A stretch of 43,421 nt of DNA from Deltaproteobacteria bacterium Ga0077550. GTDB taxonomy: Bacteria; Myxococcota_A; Polyangia; Nannocystales; Nannocystaceae. The DNA lies in NCBI GenBank assembly GCA_001464385.1, contig LNFB01000354.1, positions 1 through 43,421 of the forward strand, given 5' to 3'. A program made the translations under genes and the position numbers. This document shows, in pieces, positions 33,845-42,542 of this stretch (positions within the stretch are counted from its first letter, which is position 1; each line of letters starts with the position of its first letter). The notes under the pieces are model-generated. The model was not told the origin of the DNA and did not search any database. It saw only the letters and a list, made by a program, of their open reading frames with translations.

Positions 33845-35617
33845 GTGGGGAGGCGGTGGCCCGGATGGTTGGTCGGGGCGGTGGCGTGTGGCCACGACGC
33901 GACGATCGACCGTGACCCGGCCGACACCGGCAGCGAGGCCGGCTCCTCCGTCGACGCCACGTCGCGCACGGACACCACCACCGAGCCGGAGGGCTCCAGC
34001 ACCGGTGAGCCGATGCGGCCCGTCGCGCCGGTGCACCGCTTCGTGGACGTCACCGCCGCGGCGAACCTCGGCGGCATCGTGCAGGCCGAGGCGCGCAGCG
34101 CCCCGTGGTGCCTGCTCGACCGTGCGTACTCGGAGGCGCCCGGCGACTACTGCGTCCCCGAGCGGCTCGTCGCCGGGGTCGCCGCGGGTGACCTCGACGG
34201 CGACGACCACGTCGACCTGGTGTTCCCGGCGCTCGATGGCGGCACGCGGGTGATGCTCGGGGACGGCGCCGGCGCGTTCGCCGACGCCACCGGGCGAAGC
34301 GGCATCGACGGGGCCGCGCGCACCTCGGGGGCCGCGCTGGGCGACGTCGATCGCGACGGCGATCTCGATCTGTACCTGACCGTGTTCGGCGGCACGCGGC
34401 ACCTGCTCTACCTCAACGACGGCGCGGCCGGGTTCCGCGAGGTCGGGGTCGAGCGGGGGGCCGCGGTGGCGAGCGACGCGATCCACGTCGGCACGAGCGC
34501 GGCGTTCGGCGACCCGGATCTCGACGGCGATCTGGATCTGTTCGTCGGCGAGTGGCGCCCCGATCTCGAGCTCGGCGACGCCAGCCACCACGTGGCGCTC
34601 CTGCGCAACCTCGGGACGGAGGGTCCGGGCGGGGCCCCGGGATGGTTCGAGGACGTCACGCTCGCGGCGGGCCTCGACCCCAGCGCGTTCGCCCCGGAGC
34701 ACGGGGTGAAGCCCGGGGTCTACGTGTTCGCGCCGGCGTTCGTCGACCTCGACGGCGACGGCCTCCCCGAGCTGGTCATGACCGGCGACTTCGGGACGTC
34801 GAAGCTGTTCCGCAACCTCGGTGAGCTCCGCTTCGAGGACGTCACCGCGGCGGCCGGTGTCGGCGCCGAGCGCAACGGCATGGGCTCGAGCTTCGCCGAC
34901 ATCGACGCCGACGGCGATCTCGACTGGTTCGTCACCGCGATCTACCCCGCGGCGCGCCCTGACCTCGGCAATCGGCTGTACCTCAACGATGGCGCGGCGG
35001 GGTTCGTCGACGGCACCGATGCGTGGGGCGTGCGCGACGGCGGCTGGGGTTGGGGCGCCGCGATCTTCGATCACGATCACGACGGCGACCTCGACGTCGC
35101 GATGACCGCCGGCTGGACGCAGGCGGAGTTCGCCGACGACGCGCTGGTGCTGTGGGACAACCCCGGCGCGCCGCAGCTGCGGGACGTCGCCGGCGCGCTC
35201 GGCCTCGTCGATGTCGGCCAGGGCCGGGGCCTCGTCACGCTCGACCACGACGAGGACGGCGATCTCGATCTGCTCGTCACGCACTGGGCCGCGCCGCCGC
35301 GGCTGTTCCGCAACGACGACCCGCCCGGTGCGTGGCTGCGCGTACGGACCGTGGGCACCCGGGGCGACGTGCAGGGGCGCCACGCGATCGTCGAGCTCGA
35401 GTTCGACGACGGCCGGCCCGGCGATGGTCGCGTCGTGGTCCAGCAGATCGGGGCGGGCGCGGGGCTCTACGGCCACGGCGAGCTGACGGCGCACTTCGGT
35501 CTCGGCGACGCCGAGACGATCGCGGCGGTGCGCGTGCGCTGGGCGTCCGGCGCCACGAGCGAGGTCGTCGCGCCCGAGCTCCGGCAGACCCTCGTCGTCG
35601 TCGAGCCCGCGGGATGA
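33845..35617 (+). CDS. CRTAC1-like FG-GAP/VCBS + ASPIC/UnbV lipoprotein
   Basis: 590 aa from a GTG at 33845. The signal peptide is very short (MGRRWPGWLVGAVAC), with the lipid Cys at 15 followed by Gly. A Thr/Ser/Glu linker leads to at least six FG-GAP/VCBS blades, each with a DxDxDGxxDL calcium loop (GDLDGDDHVDLVF, GDVDRDGDLDLYL, GDPDLDGDLDLFV, VDLDGDGLPELVM, ADIDADGDLDWFV, FDHDHDGDLDVAM, DHDEDGDLDLLV). The C-terminus is an ASPIC/UnbV domain (ELTAHFGLGDAETIAAVRVRWASGAT). It is an integrin-alpha-like calcium beta-propeller, presumably outside the cell. Such proteins occur in many myxobacteria; the partner is unknown. Confidence 0.9.
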   Translation: MGRRWPGWLVGAVACGHDATIDRDPADTGSEAGSSVDATSRTDTTTEPEGSSTGEPMRPVAPVHRFVDVTAAANLGGIVQAEARSAPWCLLDRAYSEAPGDYCVPERLVAGVAAGDLDGDDHVDLVFPALDGGTRVMLGDGAGAFADATGRSGIDGAARTSGAALGDVDRDGDLDLYLTVFGGTRHLLYLNDGAAGFREVGVERGAAVASDAIHVGTSAAFGDPDLDGDLDLFVGEWRPDLELGDASHHVALLRNLGTEGPGGAPGWFEDVTLAAGLDPSAFAPEHGVKPGVYVFAPAFVDLDGDGLPELVMTGDFGTSKLFRNLGELRFEDVTAAAGVGAERNGMGSSFADIDADGDLDWFVTAIYPAARPDLGNRLYLNDGAAGFVDGTDAWGVRDGGWGWGAAIFDHDHDGDLDVAMTAGWTQAEFADDALVLWDNPGAPQLRDVAGALGLVDVGQGRGLVTLDHDEDGDLDLLVTHWAAPPRLFRNDDPPGAWLRVRTVGTRGDVQGRHAIVELEFDDGRPGDGRVVVQQIGAGAGLYGHGELTAHFGLGDAETIAAVRVRWASGATSEVVAPELRQTLVVVEPAG

Positions 35618-35755
35618 ACGTAGTCGCGGATGAAGGCGAAGTGTTCACCCGCGACGAAGGCGAGGAGCGAAGCGATGAGGGATGGGGAGGGCGGGCCGCC
35701 CTTCCCCGCTGCTTGGTAGAGGCGCGGCGGGACGCGACGCCGTACCCTGGGCGGC

Positions 35756-37672
35756 ATGGTCCCTGCGCCCGACGAGACGGATGCCGTGCCTCGACCGATC
35801 GATACCGGTGAGGTCGCCGACGCCGAGACCGTGTCGGCGCGGATCCCCCTCGAGCCCCGCGCGACCGAGACCGGCCCCGGCCTGCTCGATCGCTACCACG
35901 ACGAGGGTGAGCTCGGACGCGGCGGCATGGGCGAGGTGCGGCTGTGCCTCGATCACCGCATCGGTCGCCGCGTGGCGCTCAAGCTGCTGCGCGCGGGTCA
36001 GGGCTCGCGCTCGGTGTCGCGGGCGCGGTTCCTCCGCGAGGCCCGGGTGCAGGGCCGCCTCGAGCACCCCGCGATCGTGCCGGTGTACGACCTCGGCGTC
36101 GCCGGCGACGAGCGGCCGTTCTTCACCATGAAGCGCATCGGCGGGCACACGCTGGCGCAGGTGCTCGAGGCGATCGCGGCCGGCGACGCGGCGATGGCCG
36201 AGCGGTGGACGCGGCGACGCCTGCTCAACGCCTTCGCCCAGGTCTCGCAGGCCGTGCAGTACGCCCACGAGCAGGGCGTGATCCACCGCGACCTCAAGCC
36301 GTCGAACATCATGCTCGGCGACTTCGGCGAGGTGTACGTGCTCGACTGGGGCGTGGCGAAGCTCGTCGACGAGGCCGACGACGATCGGCCCACCGCGCCT
36401 CGGTCGCCCGTTGCCGTCGACGACGAGGCGGCGCTGACCGCAGACACGGCCCTCGCGGCGACCGAGGGCCGCGACCTGCTCGGCACGCCGGGGTACATGG
36501 CGCCCGAGCAGATCGACGGCGTGAGCGCCCGGGTCGGCGTCGCCGCCGACGTGTACGCCCTCGGGGCGATCCTCTTCGAGATCCTCGCCCTGCAGCCGCT
36601 GCACGCCCGGCACAACCTCGCGGCCGTGCTCGGCTCGACGATCGCGGGCGTCGATCTGGCCGAGCGCCTGCGGGGGTGCGGCGACGCGGTGCCGCCGGAG
36701 CTCGCGGCGATCTGCGAGCGCGCGACCCGGCTCGAAGCCGCGGAGCGCTACCCCGACGTGCGGGCGCTGCTGCTCCCGATCGAGCGGTTCCTCGAGGGCG
36801 ACCGCGATCTCGAGCTGCGCCGTGGCCTCGCCCGCGTCGCCACCGACGAGGCCGAGGCCGCGGCCAAGGCCGCCCTCGAGCACGGTGACGCCGAGGCGCG
36901 CAGCCGGGCGCTTGCCGCGTGCAGCCGCGCGTTGGCCCTCGATCCCGACGACGTCCGCGCCCGCGCCACCCTGGTCGAGCTGCTGTTCTCGCCGCCCGAG
37001 CGCGCGCCGGCGTCGGTCGAGCGCGAGCTCGTGCAGAGCGAACGCGAGACCGTGCGGACCAACGCCCGGGGCGGCGTCTCGGCCTTCGCCTCGTACCTGG
37101 CGTTCGTGCCGGTCGTGGCATGGATGGGGCTGCGCGATCCGATCGCGCTGGGGACGTTGGTCGCCCTCATCGCGGTCGGGATGATCGTGTCGATCCTCGG
37201 CGCGCGCGCGGCGAGACCCGAGGTCTGGGCCGCGCCGGTCTCGCTCGCCGTGAGCACGCTGTCGCTCATGGTGCTGTCGCGCGTGTTCGGGCCCTTCGTG
37301 CTCGTGCCCGGCATGGCGATGGCCAACGCGATCGGCTTCTCGCTCGAGAGCCGCGGCGCCCGGCGGGTCGCCTACGTCGCGGTGTCGACGTTCGCGATCG
37401 CCGTGCCCGCCGCGCTCGAGCTGGCGGGCGTGCTGCCGGCGTCCTACGGCTTCGTCGGCGGGACGCTCGCGATCCTGCCGCGGATGACCGAGCTGCCCGA
37501 GCTGCAGAGCATGGTCCTGCTGTGGACCGCGAGCCTCGCGGCGGTGGTCGTGCCGGCGATGCTGGTGTCGCGCACCCGCGACGCGCTGCGCGACGCGGAG
37601 CGGCGGCTGGCCGTGCTCGCGTGGCAGCTCCGGCAGCTGGTGCCGCAGCAGGCCCGCGGCGACGCGCGGTGA
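35756..37672 (+). CDS. Ser/Thr protein kinase with C-terminal membrane domain
   Basis: 638 aa. Bacterial Hanks-type kinase (about 45-345): glycine loop GELGRGGMGEV, Lys76 in VALKLL, the catalytic loop HRDLKPSN (Asp179, Lys181, Asn184), a DWG motif (197-199) in place of DFG, and GTPGYMAPEQ. DWG is common in active myxobacterial and actinobacterial kinases. A spacer with an acidic, helical, TPR-like segment (AACSRALALDPDDVRARATLVELL) leads to five or six transmembrane helices (about 425-615) and a short basic tail. The C-terminal membrane part has no extracellular sensor domain, so it may sense the membrane itself or serve as an anchor. It converges with the LysR gene (5 bp apart). Confidence 0.92.
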   Translation: MVPAPDETDAVPRPIDTGEVADAETVSARIPLEPRATETGPGLLDRYHDEGELGRGGMGEVRLCLDHRIGRRVALKLLRAGQGSRSVSRARFLREARVQGRLEHPAIVPVYDLGVAGDERPFFTMKRIGGHTLAQVLEAIAAGDAAMAERWTRRRLLNAFAQVSQAVQYAHEQGVIHRDLKPSNIMLGDFGEVYVLDWGVAKLVDEADDDRPTAPRSPVAVDDEAALTADTALAATEGRDLLGTPGYMAPEQIDGVSARVGVAADVYALGAILFEILALQPLHARHNLAAVLGSTIAGVDLAERLRGCGDAVPPELAAICERATRLEAAERYPDVRALLLPIERFLEGDRDLELRRGLARVATDEAEAAAKAALEHGDAEARSRALAACSRALALDPDDVRARATLVELLFSPPERAPASVERELVQSERETVRTNARGGVSAFASYLAFVPVVAWMGLRDPIALGTLVALIAVGMIVSILGARAARPEVWAAPVSLAVSTLSLMVLSRVFGPFVLVPGMAMANAIGFSLESRGARRVAYVAVSTFAIAVPAALELAGVLPASYGFVGGTLAILPRMTELPELQSMVLLWTASLAAVVVPAMLVSRTRDALRDAERRLAVLAWQLRQLVPQQARGDAR

Positions 37673-37677
37673 CCCAG

Positions 37678-38607
37678 CTACTCCGGGACGACGGTGCGCG
37701 GGTCGAACGCGCACGGAATCGGCGCGATCGCGTTGCCGTGCTCGACCAACGCGTTCTTCGCCCGCATCCACGCCGCGGTGCGGTGGGCGTCCGAGCGCCA
37801 GCACAGCACGATGCGATCGGGGATCTGTGGGAGCGACGGATCCAGCACGACGAGCTCGCCGGGGCGGCCGTAGTCGGCGACGCGGCGGGGGAGGATGCCG
37901 ACGCCGACGCCCGCGAGCACGAGGCTCTTGGTCAGCTCGAGATCCCCGGTCGCGACGACGCGCGACGGCAGCAGATCCAGGCCGCCGAGGCTCTCGACGA
38001 TCCGCCGGCACTGATCGACCCGCGGCGCGTGGACCAGGGGCCCGCGGCGCAGCAGCTCGTGGGCGCGCTCGGGTCCGCCACGGCCGACGAGATCGCGACG
38101 ACCGACCACCGCGACGGCGTCGGCGAAGGCGTCGAGCATCACGAGCTCGTCGTGGGGCGGGGGCGCGACGACCAGGCCGAAGTGGACCTCGCGCCGCAGC
38201 ACCGCCTCGCGGACCTCGGCCGAGGTGCCGTTCCACACCCGGATCTCGATCCCCGAGGCGTGCTCGAGGAAGTTGCGCATGAAGGTCGGTAGGAAGTACG
38301 CACCCAGCGATTCGTGACAGCCGATGGCGAAGTCGCCGACGTCGTCGCGCTCGAGCCCGCGGATGCGCTGCTCGGCATCGTCGAGCACGGAGAACACCTC
38401 CCACGCGGCGGCCGCGAGCGCGGCGCCGGTCGGCGTGACGGTCACGCCGCGGGCGTTGCGGAGCAGCAGGGTGCTGCCGAGGTAGTCCTCGAGCTTCTTC
38501 ACGGCGGAGGTCAGCGTGGGTTGGGCCACCCCGAGCTTGCGCGCGGCCGCGGTCAGGCTGCCGACCTCGGCGATCGTGCGGAAGTACCGCAGGTGGACCA
38601 GGTCCAT
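37678..38607 (-). CDS. LysR-family transcriptional regulator
   Basis: 309 aa, normal length. Winged helix at 1-60 (MDLVHLRYFRTIAEVGSLTAAARKLGVAQPTLTSAVKKLEDYLGSTLLLR), then the linker helix and a two-lobed effector-binding domain (FAIGCHESLGAYFLPTFMRNFLE; FGLVVAPPPHDELVMLDAFADAVAVVGRRD; LELTKSLVLAGVGVGILPRRVADYG). Opening DLVHLRYF is usual. The effector and target are unknown. It lies downstream of the propeller-cytochrome gene on the same strand but is separated by a clear terminator, so it has its own promoter in the 38608-38720 gap. Confidence 0.92.
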   Translation of the reverse strand: MDLVHLRYFRTIAEVGSLTAAARKLGVAQPTLTSAVKKLEDYLGSTLLLRNARGVTVTPTGAALAAAAWEVFSVLDDAEQRIRGLERDDVGDFAIGCHESLGAYFLPTFMRNFLEHASGIEIRVWNGTSAEVREAVLRREVHFGLVVAPPPHDELVMLDAFADAVAVVGRRDLVGRGGPERAHELLRRGPLVHAPRVDQCRRIVESLGGLDLLPSRVVATGDLELTKSLVLAGVGVGILPRRVADYGRPGELVVLDPSLPQIPDRIVLCWRSDAHRTAAWMRAKNALVEHGNAIAPIPCAFDPRTVVPE

Positions 38608-38626
38608 GGACGACGATCATGCAGCG

Positions 38627-38668
38627 AAAAGCGCCCGGCCGGCGAGGGTTGGGTCTCGCCGGCCGGGC
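38627..38668 (-). terminator. Rho-independent terminator of the propeller-cytochrome gene
   Basis: A perfect 14-bp inverted repeat (38633-38646 and 38655-38668, GCCCGGCCGGCGAG and its complement) with an 8-base loop. On the minus strand the stem is followed two bases later by TTTT. It lies 53 bp beyond the stop codon at 38721. This is the best terminator in the window. Confidence 0.85.
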
Positions 38669-38720
38669 ACGCGCCACACTGGCCGTCAGGTCGGGTTGGG
38701 GTCGGGCGAGTCGTGACTGG

Positions 38721-41222
38721 CTATTGGGGGACGTTGGCCGGGCAGAAGTCCTGTTCGGGGTCGATGGCGAAGGTCTCCGTGTCGTCGTCGATGCTCTTGA
38801 CAAAGGCGATGAGGTCCGCGAGCTCCTGCTCCGTCGGCGCGAACACTTGGTTGCCCGCGCGCAGGTGCGTCGTGAAGTCACCCTGCGGATCGAGTAGCTC
38901 CTCGAGGCTCGCGGCCGCGCCGTTGTGCAGGAACGGGGCGCCGGTCGCCATGCCGAGCAGCGACGGCACGTTGAAGCCGTCGACGCCCTGGGCGGCGGGA
39001 CCGTTCTGGCGGATCTCGTCGGCACCGTGGCCGCCAGGCCCGTCGGCGTCGAACGTCCCGACGATGCGGGCCACGCAGGTGTGCCGCGCCGGCGGGCCGT
39101 TGGCGTCGTCGGAGAGCACGGTGAGCTCGGCGGGATCGGTCGAGGGCACCTGGTCGGCACGCACCTCGCCGAGCGACGCGATGCCGGCGTCGAGCAGCGA
39201 GATCAGCCGCTCGTCGTTGTCACTGCCGTCGTTGGGGTTGAACGCCGGCGTGTAGTAGCGGCGCGAGATCGTCCACAGCGAGCCGCTGTGGCACGCGTCG
39301 CAGCGAGCGTCCTCGAACACCGCGCGGCCCGCAACCGCGTCGCCCGCGAGGCGGGTCGAGCCCTGCGGCGAGCGCAGCGACGCGACGTAGGCCTCGATCG
39401 CGTCCCAGTCGTCGGGCAGCGCCCCGGTCTGCGCCGCGCCGCGGGCCGAGCCGAGGTTGAACGCGTTGAGCGGGTTCCCGGCGCCGCCGGGGCCGGTGAT
39501 GTCGATGCGCACCGCCGCGTTGGCCGTGCCGTTGTCGTTGAGCGCCGTGTCGGTGACGATCGCCCCGGTGCCGCCGGCGACGGCGCGCGTGTTCAGCTCG
39601 AAGTCGTGGACCTCGTCGAAGATCCCCGTCCAGTTGAAGATGCGCTGCTCGAGGCCACCCTGGTCGAACGAGGCCGATGTGTCGACCGTCTGCCGCGGTC
39701 CGGCGGGGAACGACCACGTGATGTTGTCGGTGGTGCCGAACGGGTGACAGCCGACGCAGCTCACCCAGCCGTTGGTCGACCAGCGACCGAGACCGGTGTT
39801 GAAGAAGCGCTCGCCCTGGACGATGGCCTCCTCGGCGGCGCCGGCCGGCGGGCTGGCCGACGCGATGTCGGTCTCGACGGTGGTCTGCTGCGCGAGGTCG
39901 ATGTGCGAGAGGCTGCGGCCGACCTGGTTGACCACGTACGCGTTGGTCTCGGCGATGGCGATGCCGGTCGGCGATCGCCCCGTCGGCAGGAAGCTCGCGC
40001 CGGAGGGCGAGCCCGCCACCGGCGGATCGACGGAGAAGTCGACCCGCAGCACGCTGTCCGAGGCCAGCGAGGTGATGTACGCGAAGTCGCTGTTCGGCGC
40101 GAAGGTGATGTCGGTCGGCACCGGGATGAAGCGCTTGGGCGCCGCGAGATCGTCGACGAGGCCGTTGAGATCGATCGGGCCGGCGTCGACCGGCTCGAGC
40201 GTGTCGACGGCGATGCGGTGCACCAGGCCCTGGAGGTTCTGGTGGAAGTCGGTCGCGCCGTTGAACGAGGCCGGCGAGGCGCCGACGCTGGTCACGTAGA
40301 GCTCCGCGCCGTTGATGGCGCACGAGTAGAGCTGGTTGGGGTACGCGCCGGTGGCCTCGAAGCCCGCAGTCGACGAACTCGCCAGGGGCGCCAGCAGCAC
40401 CTCGTCGACGCCGTCGTTGGAGGTGGCGATGGTGAACACGCGCCCGCGCCGGGCGGAGTCGGTGGCCTCCTTCTCGCCGTCGGCCGCCACCGCGTAGAAG
40501 TCGGTGACGAACACCGTCTCGTCGTCGGCGTCGAGGTCGAGGTCGTTGGTGACGCACGCGGCATAGGGCGCGCCGCCGGTCTCGATCTCGGCGTCGATCG
40601 TCATCGTGCCGGTGTCGACGCGCACGACGTAGCCCTCGCTCCAGAGCGGGACCCACAGCGCGCGGCCGGTGGGCGAGAGCGCGGCGCGGCCGGGCTCGGC
40701 GCCGACGGAGACGGTCGCGTCGACGGCCGGCTTGCCGTCGACGTCCGCGACGCGCACGACCTCGCCCGAGCCGCGCAGCACCACGTAGACGGTGTCGCCG
40801 GTCGGCGAGAAGGCCACCGAGTCGGGCTCGGAGCCCACGTCGAGCCGGGCCTGCTCGACGAGATCGGGCAGGCCGAAGAACGTCAGCTCGCCGGTGCCGT
40901 GGTTCGCGACGGCCAGCCGCGTGCCGTCGGGCGACACCGCGATGGGGCCGCCCTTGGTCGGGCCGGGCAGCGCGACATCGGGATCATCCCCAGTGTCGCC
41001 GGTGCTCCCGGTGTCCTCGGGCGTCGATGAAGTCGAGTCCGGATCGACGGTCGGATCGGTGGCGGTCGCCGACGTTGTCGGGCCTTGGGTCGCCGATCCG
41101 GAGCTCCCGTCGGTGTCGCCGCTGTCGCCGGTGCCGCCACCGGCGGGGGGATCGCCGACACATCCGGCGGTCGAGGTTGCAAGCAAGAACAGGGGAAGCT
41201 TCCACGCGGTCCATCGATGCAT
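38721..41222 (-). CDS. Beta-propeller / c-type cytochrome lipoprotein
   Basis: 833 aa. The signal peptide ends in STAGC (Cys21), then a Ser/Thr/Asp/Gly linker (about 25-85). Residues 90-460 are YVTN/YncE-like propeller repeats (GGPIAVSPDGTRLAVANHGTGELTFFGLPDL; DSVAFSPTGDTVYVVLRGSGEVVRV). The C-terminal third resembles di-heme cytochrome c peroxidase/MauG-type domains, with two heme sites CVGCH (489-493) and CDACH (641-645), and VPSLLGMATGAPFLHNG as a likely Met-bearing region. It would act as an envelope redox protein. The propeller may bind substrate or partner. Ends at the strong terminator at 38627-38668. Confidence 0.9.
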   Translation of the reverse strand: MHRWTAWKLPLFLLATSTAGCVGDPPAGGGTGDSGDTDGSSGSATQGPTTSATATDPTVDPDSTSSTPEDTGSTGDTGDDPDVALPGPTKGGPIAVSPDGTRLAVANHGTGELTFFGLPDLVEQARLDVGSEPDSVAFSPTGDTVYVVLRGSGEVVRVADVDGKPAVDATVSVGAEPGRAALSPTGRALWVPLWSEGYVVRVDTGTMTIDAEIETGGAPYAACVTNDLDLDADDETVFVTDFYAVAADGEKEATDSARRGRVFTIATSNDGVDEVLLAPLASSSTAGFEATGAYPNQLYSCAINGAELYVTSVGASPASFNGATDFHQNLQGLVHRIAVDTLEPVDAGPIDLNGLVDDLAAPKRFIPVPTDITFAPNSDFAYITSLASDSVLRVDFSVDPPVAGSPSGASFLPTGRSPTGIAIAETNAYVVNQVGRSLSHIDLAQQTTVETDIASASPPAGAAEEAIVQGERFFNTGLGRWSTNGWVSCVGCHPFGTTDNITWSFPAGPRQTVDTSASFDQGGLEQRIFNWTGIFDEVHDFELNTRAVAGGTGAIVTDTALNDNGTANAAVRIDITGPGGAGNPLNAFNLGSARGAAQTGALPDDWDAIEAYVASLRSPQGSTRLAGDAVAGRAVFEDARCDACHSGSLWTISRRYYTPAFNPNDGSDNDERLISLLDAGIASLGEVRADQVPSTDPAELTVLSDDANGPPARHTCVARIVGTFDADGPGGHGADEIRQNGPAAQGVDGFNVPSLLGMATGAPFLHNGAAASLEELLDPQGDFTTHLRAGNQVFAPTEQELADLIAFVKSIDDDTETFAIDPEQDFCPANVPQ

Positions 41223-41415
41223 GTCAGTCCTAGGGGTCGGTAGAAAAGGCAGGAGAACAGCTTCAATGTCGCCGAAGACGCCGAAGACGCCACACGAACC
41301 TGTCGATGGCAGACATACGGCGCGCCGATGGCTCGGGCCGCGACACCACTGTCGCGCCTCGGGCGTCCGAGCGATCGCCGGATCAGGGGGCGGATCGCGG
41401 CGCGTCGCGGGGCCT
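41223..41415. other. Intergenic, probable promoter region
   Basis: 193 bp between the DUF434-type gene and the start of the propeller-cytochrome gene, both on the minus strand. It contains short repeats (gccgaagac twice, near 41270) and must hold the propeller gene's promoter. I cannot assign -35/-10 boxes with confidence. Confidence 0.35.
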
Positions 41416-42120
41416 TCAGGCCAGCTGCAGGCACCACGCGTCGGGCACGTCGAACGGCAGCACGTGCGAGACGAGGTCGAACCACGGGCCGCAGCGATCG
41501 AGCACGCCGGCGTCGGCGGTGGCGACGAGTTCGGTGCCGATCGCCAGCGCGCCGTCGGGGTCGAACACGACCTCGGTCTGCCACTGCAGCGATCGCGCGG
41601 CGCCGAGGCGGTCGATTGTTCGCGCGAGCTCGGCGCTGCGCGACACCGGTCGGTCGAGGTACCACCGCGTCGGTCCGACGTTCAGCCGCACCAGCGCGTC
41701 GGCGAGGCACGCCAAGGCGCGCTCCGTGGTGTCGACGGCGCGCCAGTTGCCGTGGACGCTGGCGATGTCGCGGACCGCACCGTCGCGGCCGCGGAAGATC
41801 GGCGCGCCCGCGAGCGCGGCCTCGAGCGTGATGAGGCAGTTGAACCCGTCGATCGCGATCGGCTCGCCCGCGATTGCGTGGGGGTCGCGGCGTCGTGCGG
41901 CCCGATCGGCGAGCGCGTCGTCGGCCGCTGCGGAGCGCCGCACCGCGTCGCGCTGGCGGCGACGCAGCGCGTGGCGGTTGCCGACCAGCTCGGTCGCGGA
42001 GGCCTCGGCGTATCCGCGCGACAGCAGCCACGACAGCTCGGCGGTCGCGGTGCGCAGCGTCGCGACTCGATCCTCGGCGAACAGCGCCGCGTCCTCGGGA
42101 TCGGCGCCACGACGGCCCAC
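41416..42120 (-). CDS. DUF434 / DUF5616-type protein
   Basis: 234 aa from a GTG at 42120. It matches the DUF434-DUF5616 pattern as I know it: AEDRVATLRTATAELSWLLSRGYAEASATELVGNRHALRRRQRDAVRR in the N-terminal part, then IAIDGFNCLITLEAALAGAPIFRGRDGAVRDIASVHGNWRAVDTTERALACL and WYLDRPVSRSAELARTI in the C-terminal part. The acidic residues (DGFN, RGRDG, DRPVS) resemble PIN-like nuclease sites, so RNA or DNA cleavage is possible but unproven. There is no signal peptide; it is cytoplasmic. Confidence 0.75.
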   Translation of the reverse strand: MGRRGADPEDAALFAEDRVATLRTATAELSWLLSRGYAEASATELVGNRHALRRRQRDAVRRSAAADDALADRAARRRDPHAIAGEPIAIDGFNCLITLEAALAGAPIFRGRDGAVRDIASVHGNWRAVDTTERALACLADALVRLNVGPTRWYLDRPVSRSAELARTIDRLGAARSLQWQTEVVFDPDGALAIGTELVATADAGVLDRCGPWFDLVSHVLPFDVPDAWCLQLA

Positions 42121-42198
42121 CGCGAGAGCGTAGCAGCCGCGCGGGTGGGGAACTGGTAGCGTCGTCGCGGGGGCGCCACGACGCAGACGGACGCACTG

Positions 42199-42534
42199 TT
42201 GCGCACGCTCGCCGTGGAGCTCCCGGTGGGCCTCGCGTGCCTGTGGGCCGCGACGCGACGCGACCCCGATCGACCGGCGTGGTGGCGCATGGCCCTGGTG
42301 CTCGCGGGCTGCAGCCTCATCACGCACCCGTTCGCGTGGTGGGGCAACCGAGCGCTGGTCGAGGCGATGCCGTTCGCGTGGCGGGCGGCGCTGGTCGAGG
42401 CCGCGGTGGTCGTCGTCGAGGGCGCGGTGCTGCGGTTCGCGCTCGGGCTGCGATCGACGACCGCGTGGGGCTCAGCGCTGCTGATGAACGCGGCGTCGTT
42501 CGGCTATGGGGTGTGGTTGATCACGCGGGGGTGA
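42199..42534 (+). CDS. Small integral membrane protein
   Basis: About 111 aa from a TTG at 42199; the frame closes upstream at 42157-42159, and a GTG at 42214 is another possible start. It has three or four hydrophobic segments (LPVGLACLWAA; MALVLAGCSLITHPFAWWG; AALVEAAVVVVEGAVLRFAL; SALLMNAASFGYGVWLI) split by short charged loops. His/Trp-rich THPFAWWGNRALVEAMPFAWR is conserved-looking. I do not recognise the family. It converges with the P-type ATPase gene (8 bp apart). Confidence 0.6.
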   Translation: MRTLAVELPVGLACLWAATRRDPDRPAWWRMALVLAGCSLITHPFAWWGNRALVEAMPFAWRAALVEAAVVVVEGAVLRFALGLRSTTAWGSALLMNAASFGYGVWLITRG

Positions 42535-42542
42535 GGCCCGCG

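Noticed and set aside
31625..35494. A 1289-codon open frame antisense to preT, preA and the FG-GAP gene
   Set aside because: It has Arg/Glu/Asp/Ala/Val-rich composition with no domain, as expected from antisense of G/C-wobble codons; the plus-strand genes are clearly real.
35756..37672. Pseudokinase because of DWG instead of DFG
   Set aside because: The metal-binding Asp is kept, as are the Lys, HRD and Asn; DWG is frequent in active bacterial kinases.
35645..39160. A 1171-codon minus-strand frame across the kinase and LysR region
   Set aside because: Low-complexity Arg/Pro/Ala/His translation; it is a shadow of the kinase, LysR and propeller genes.
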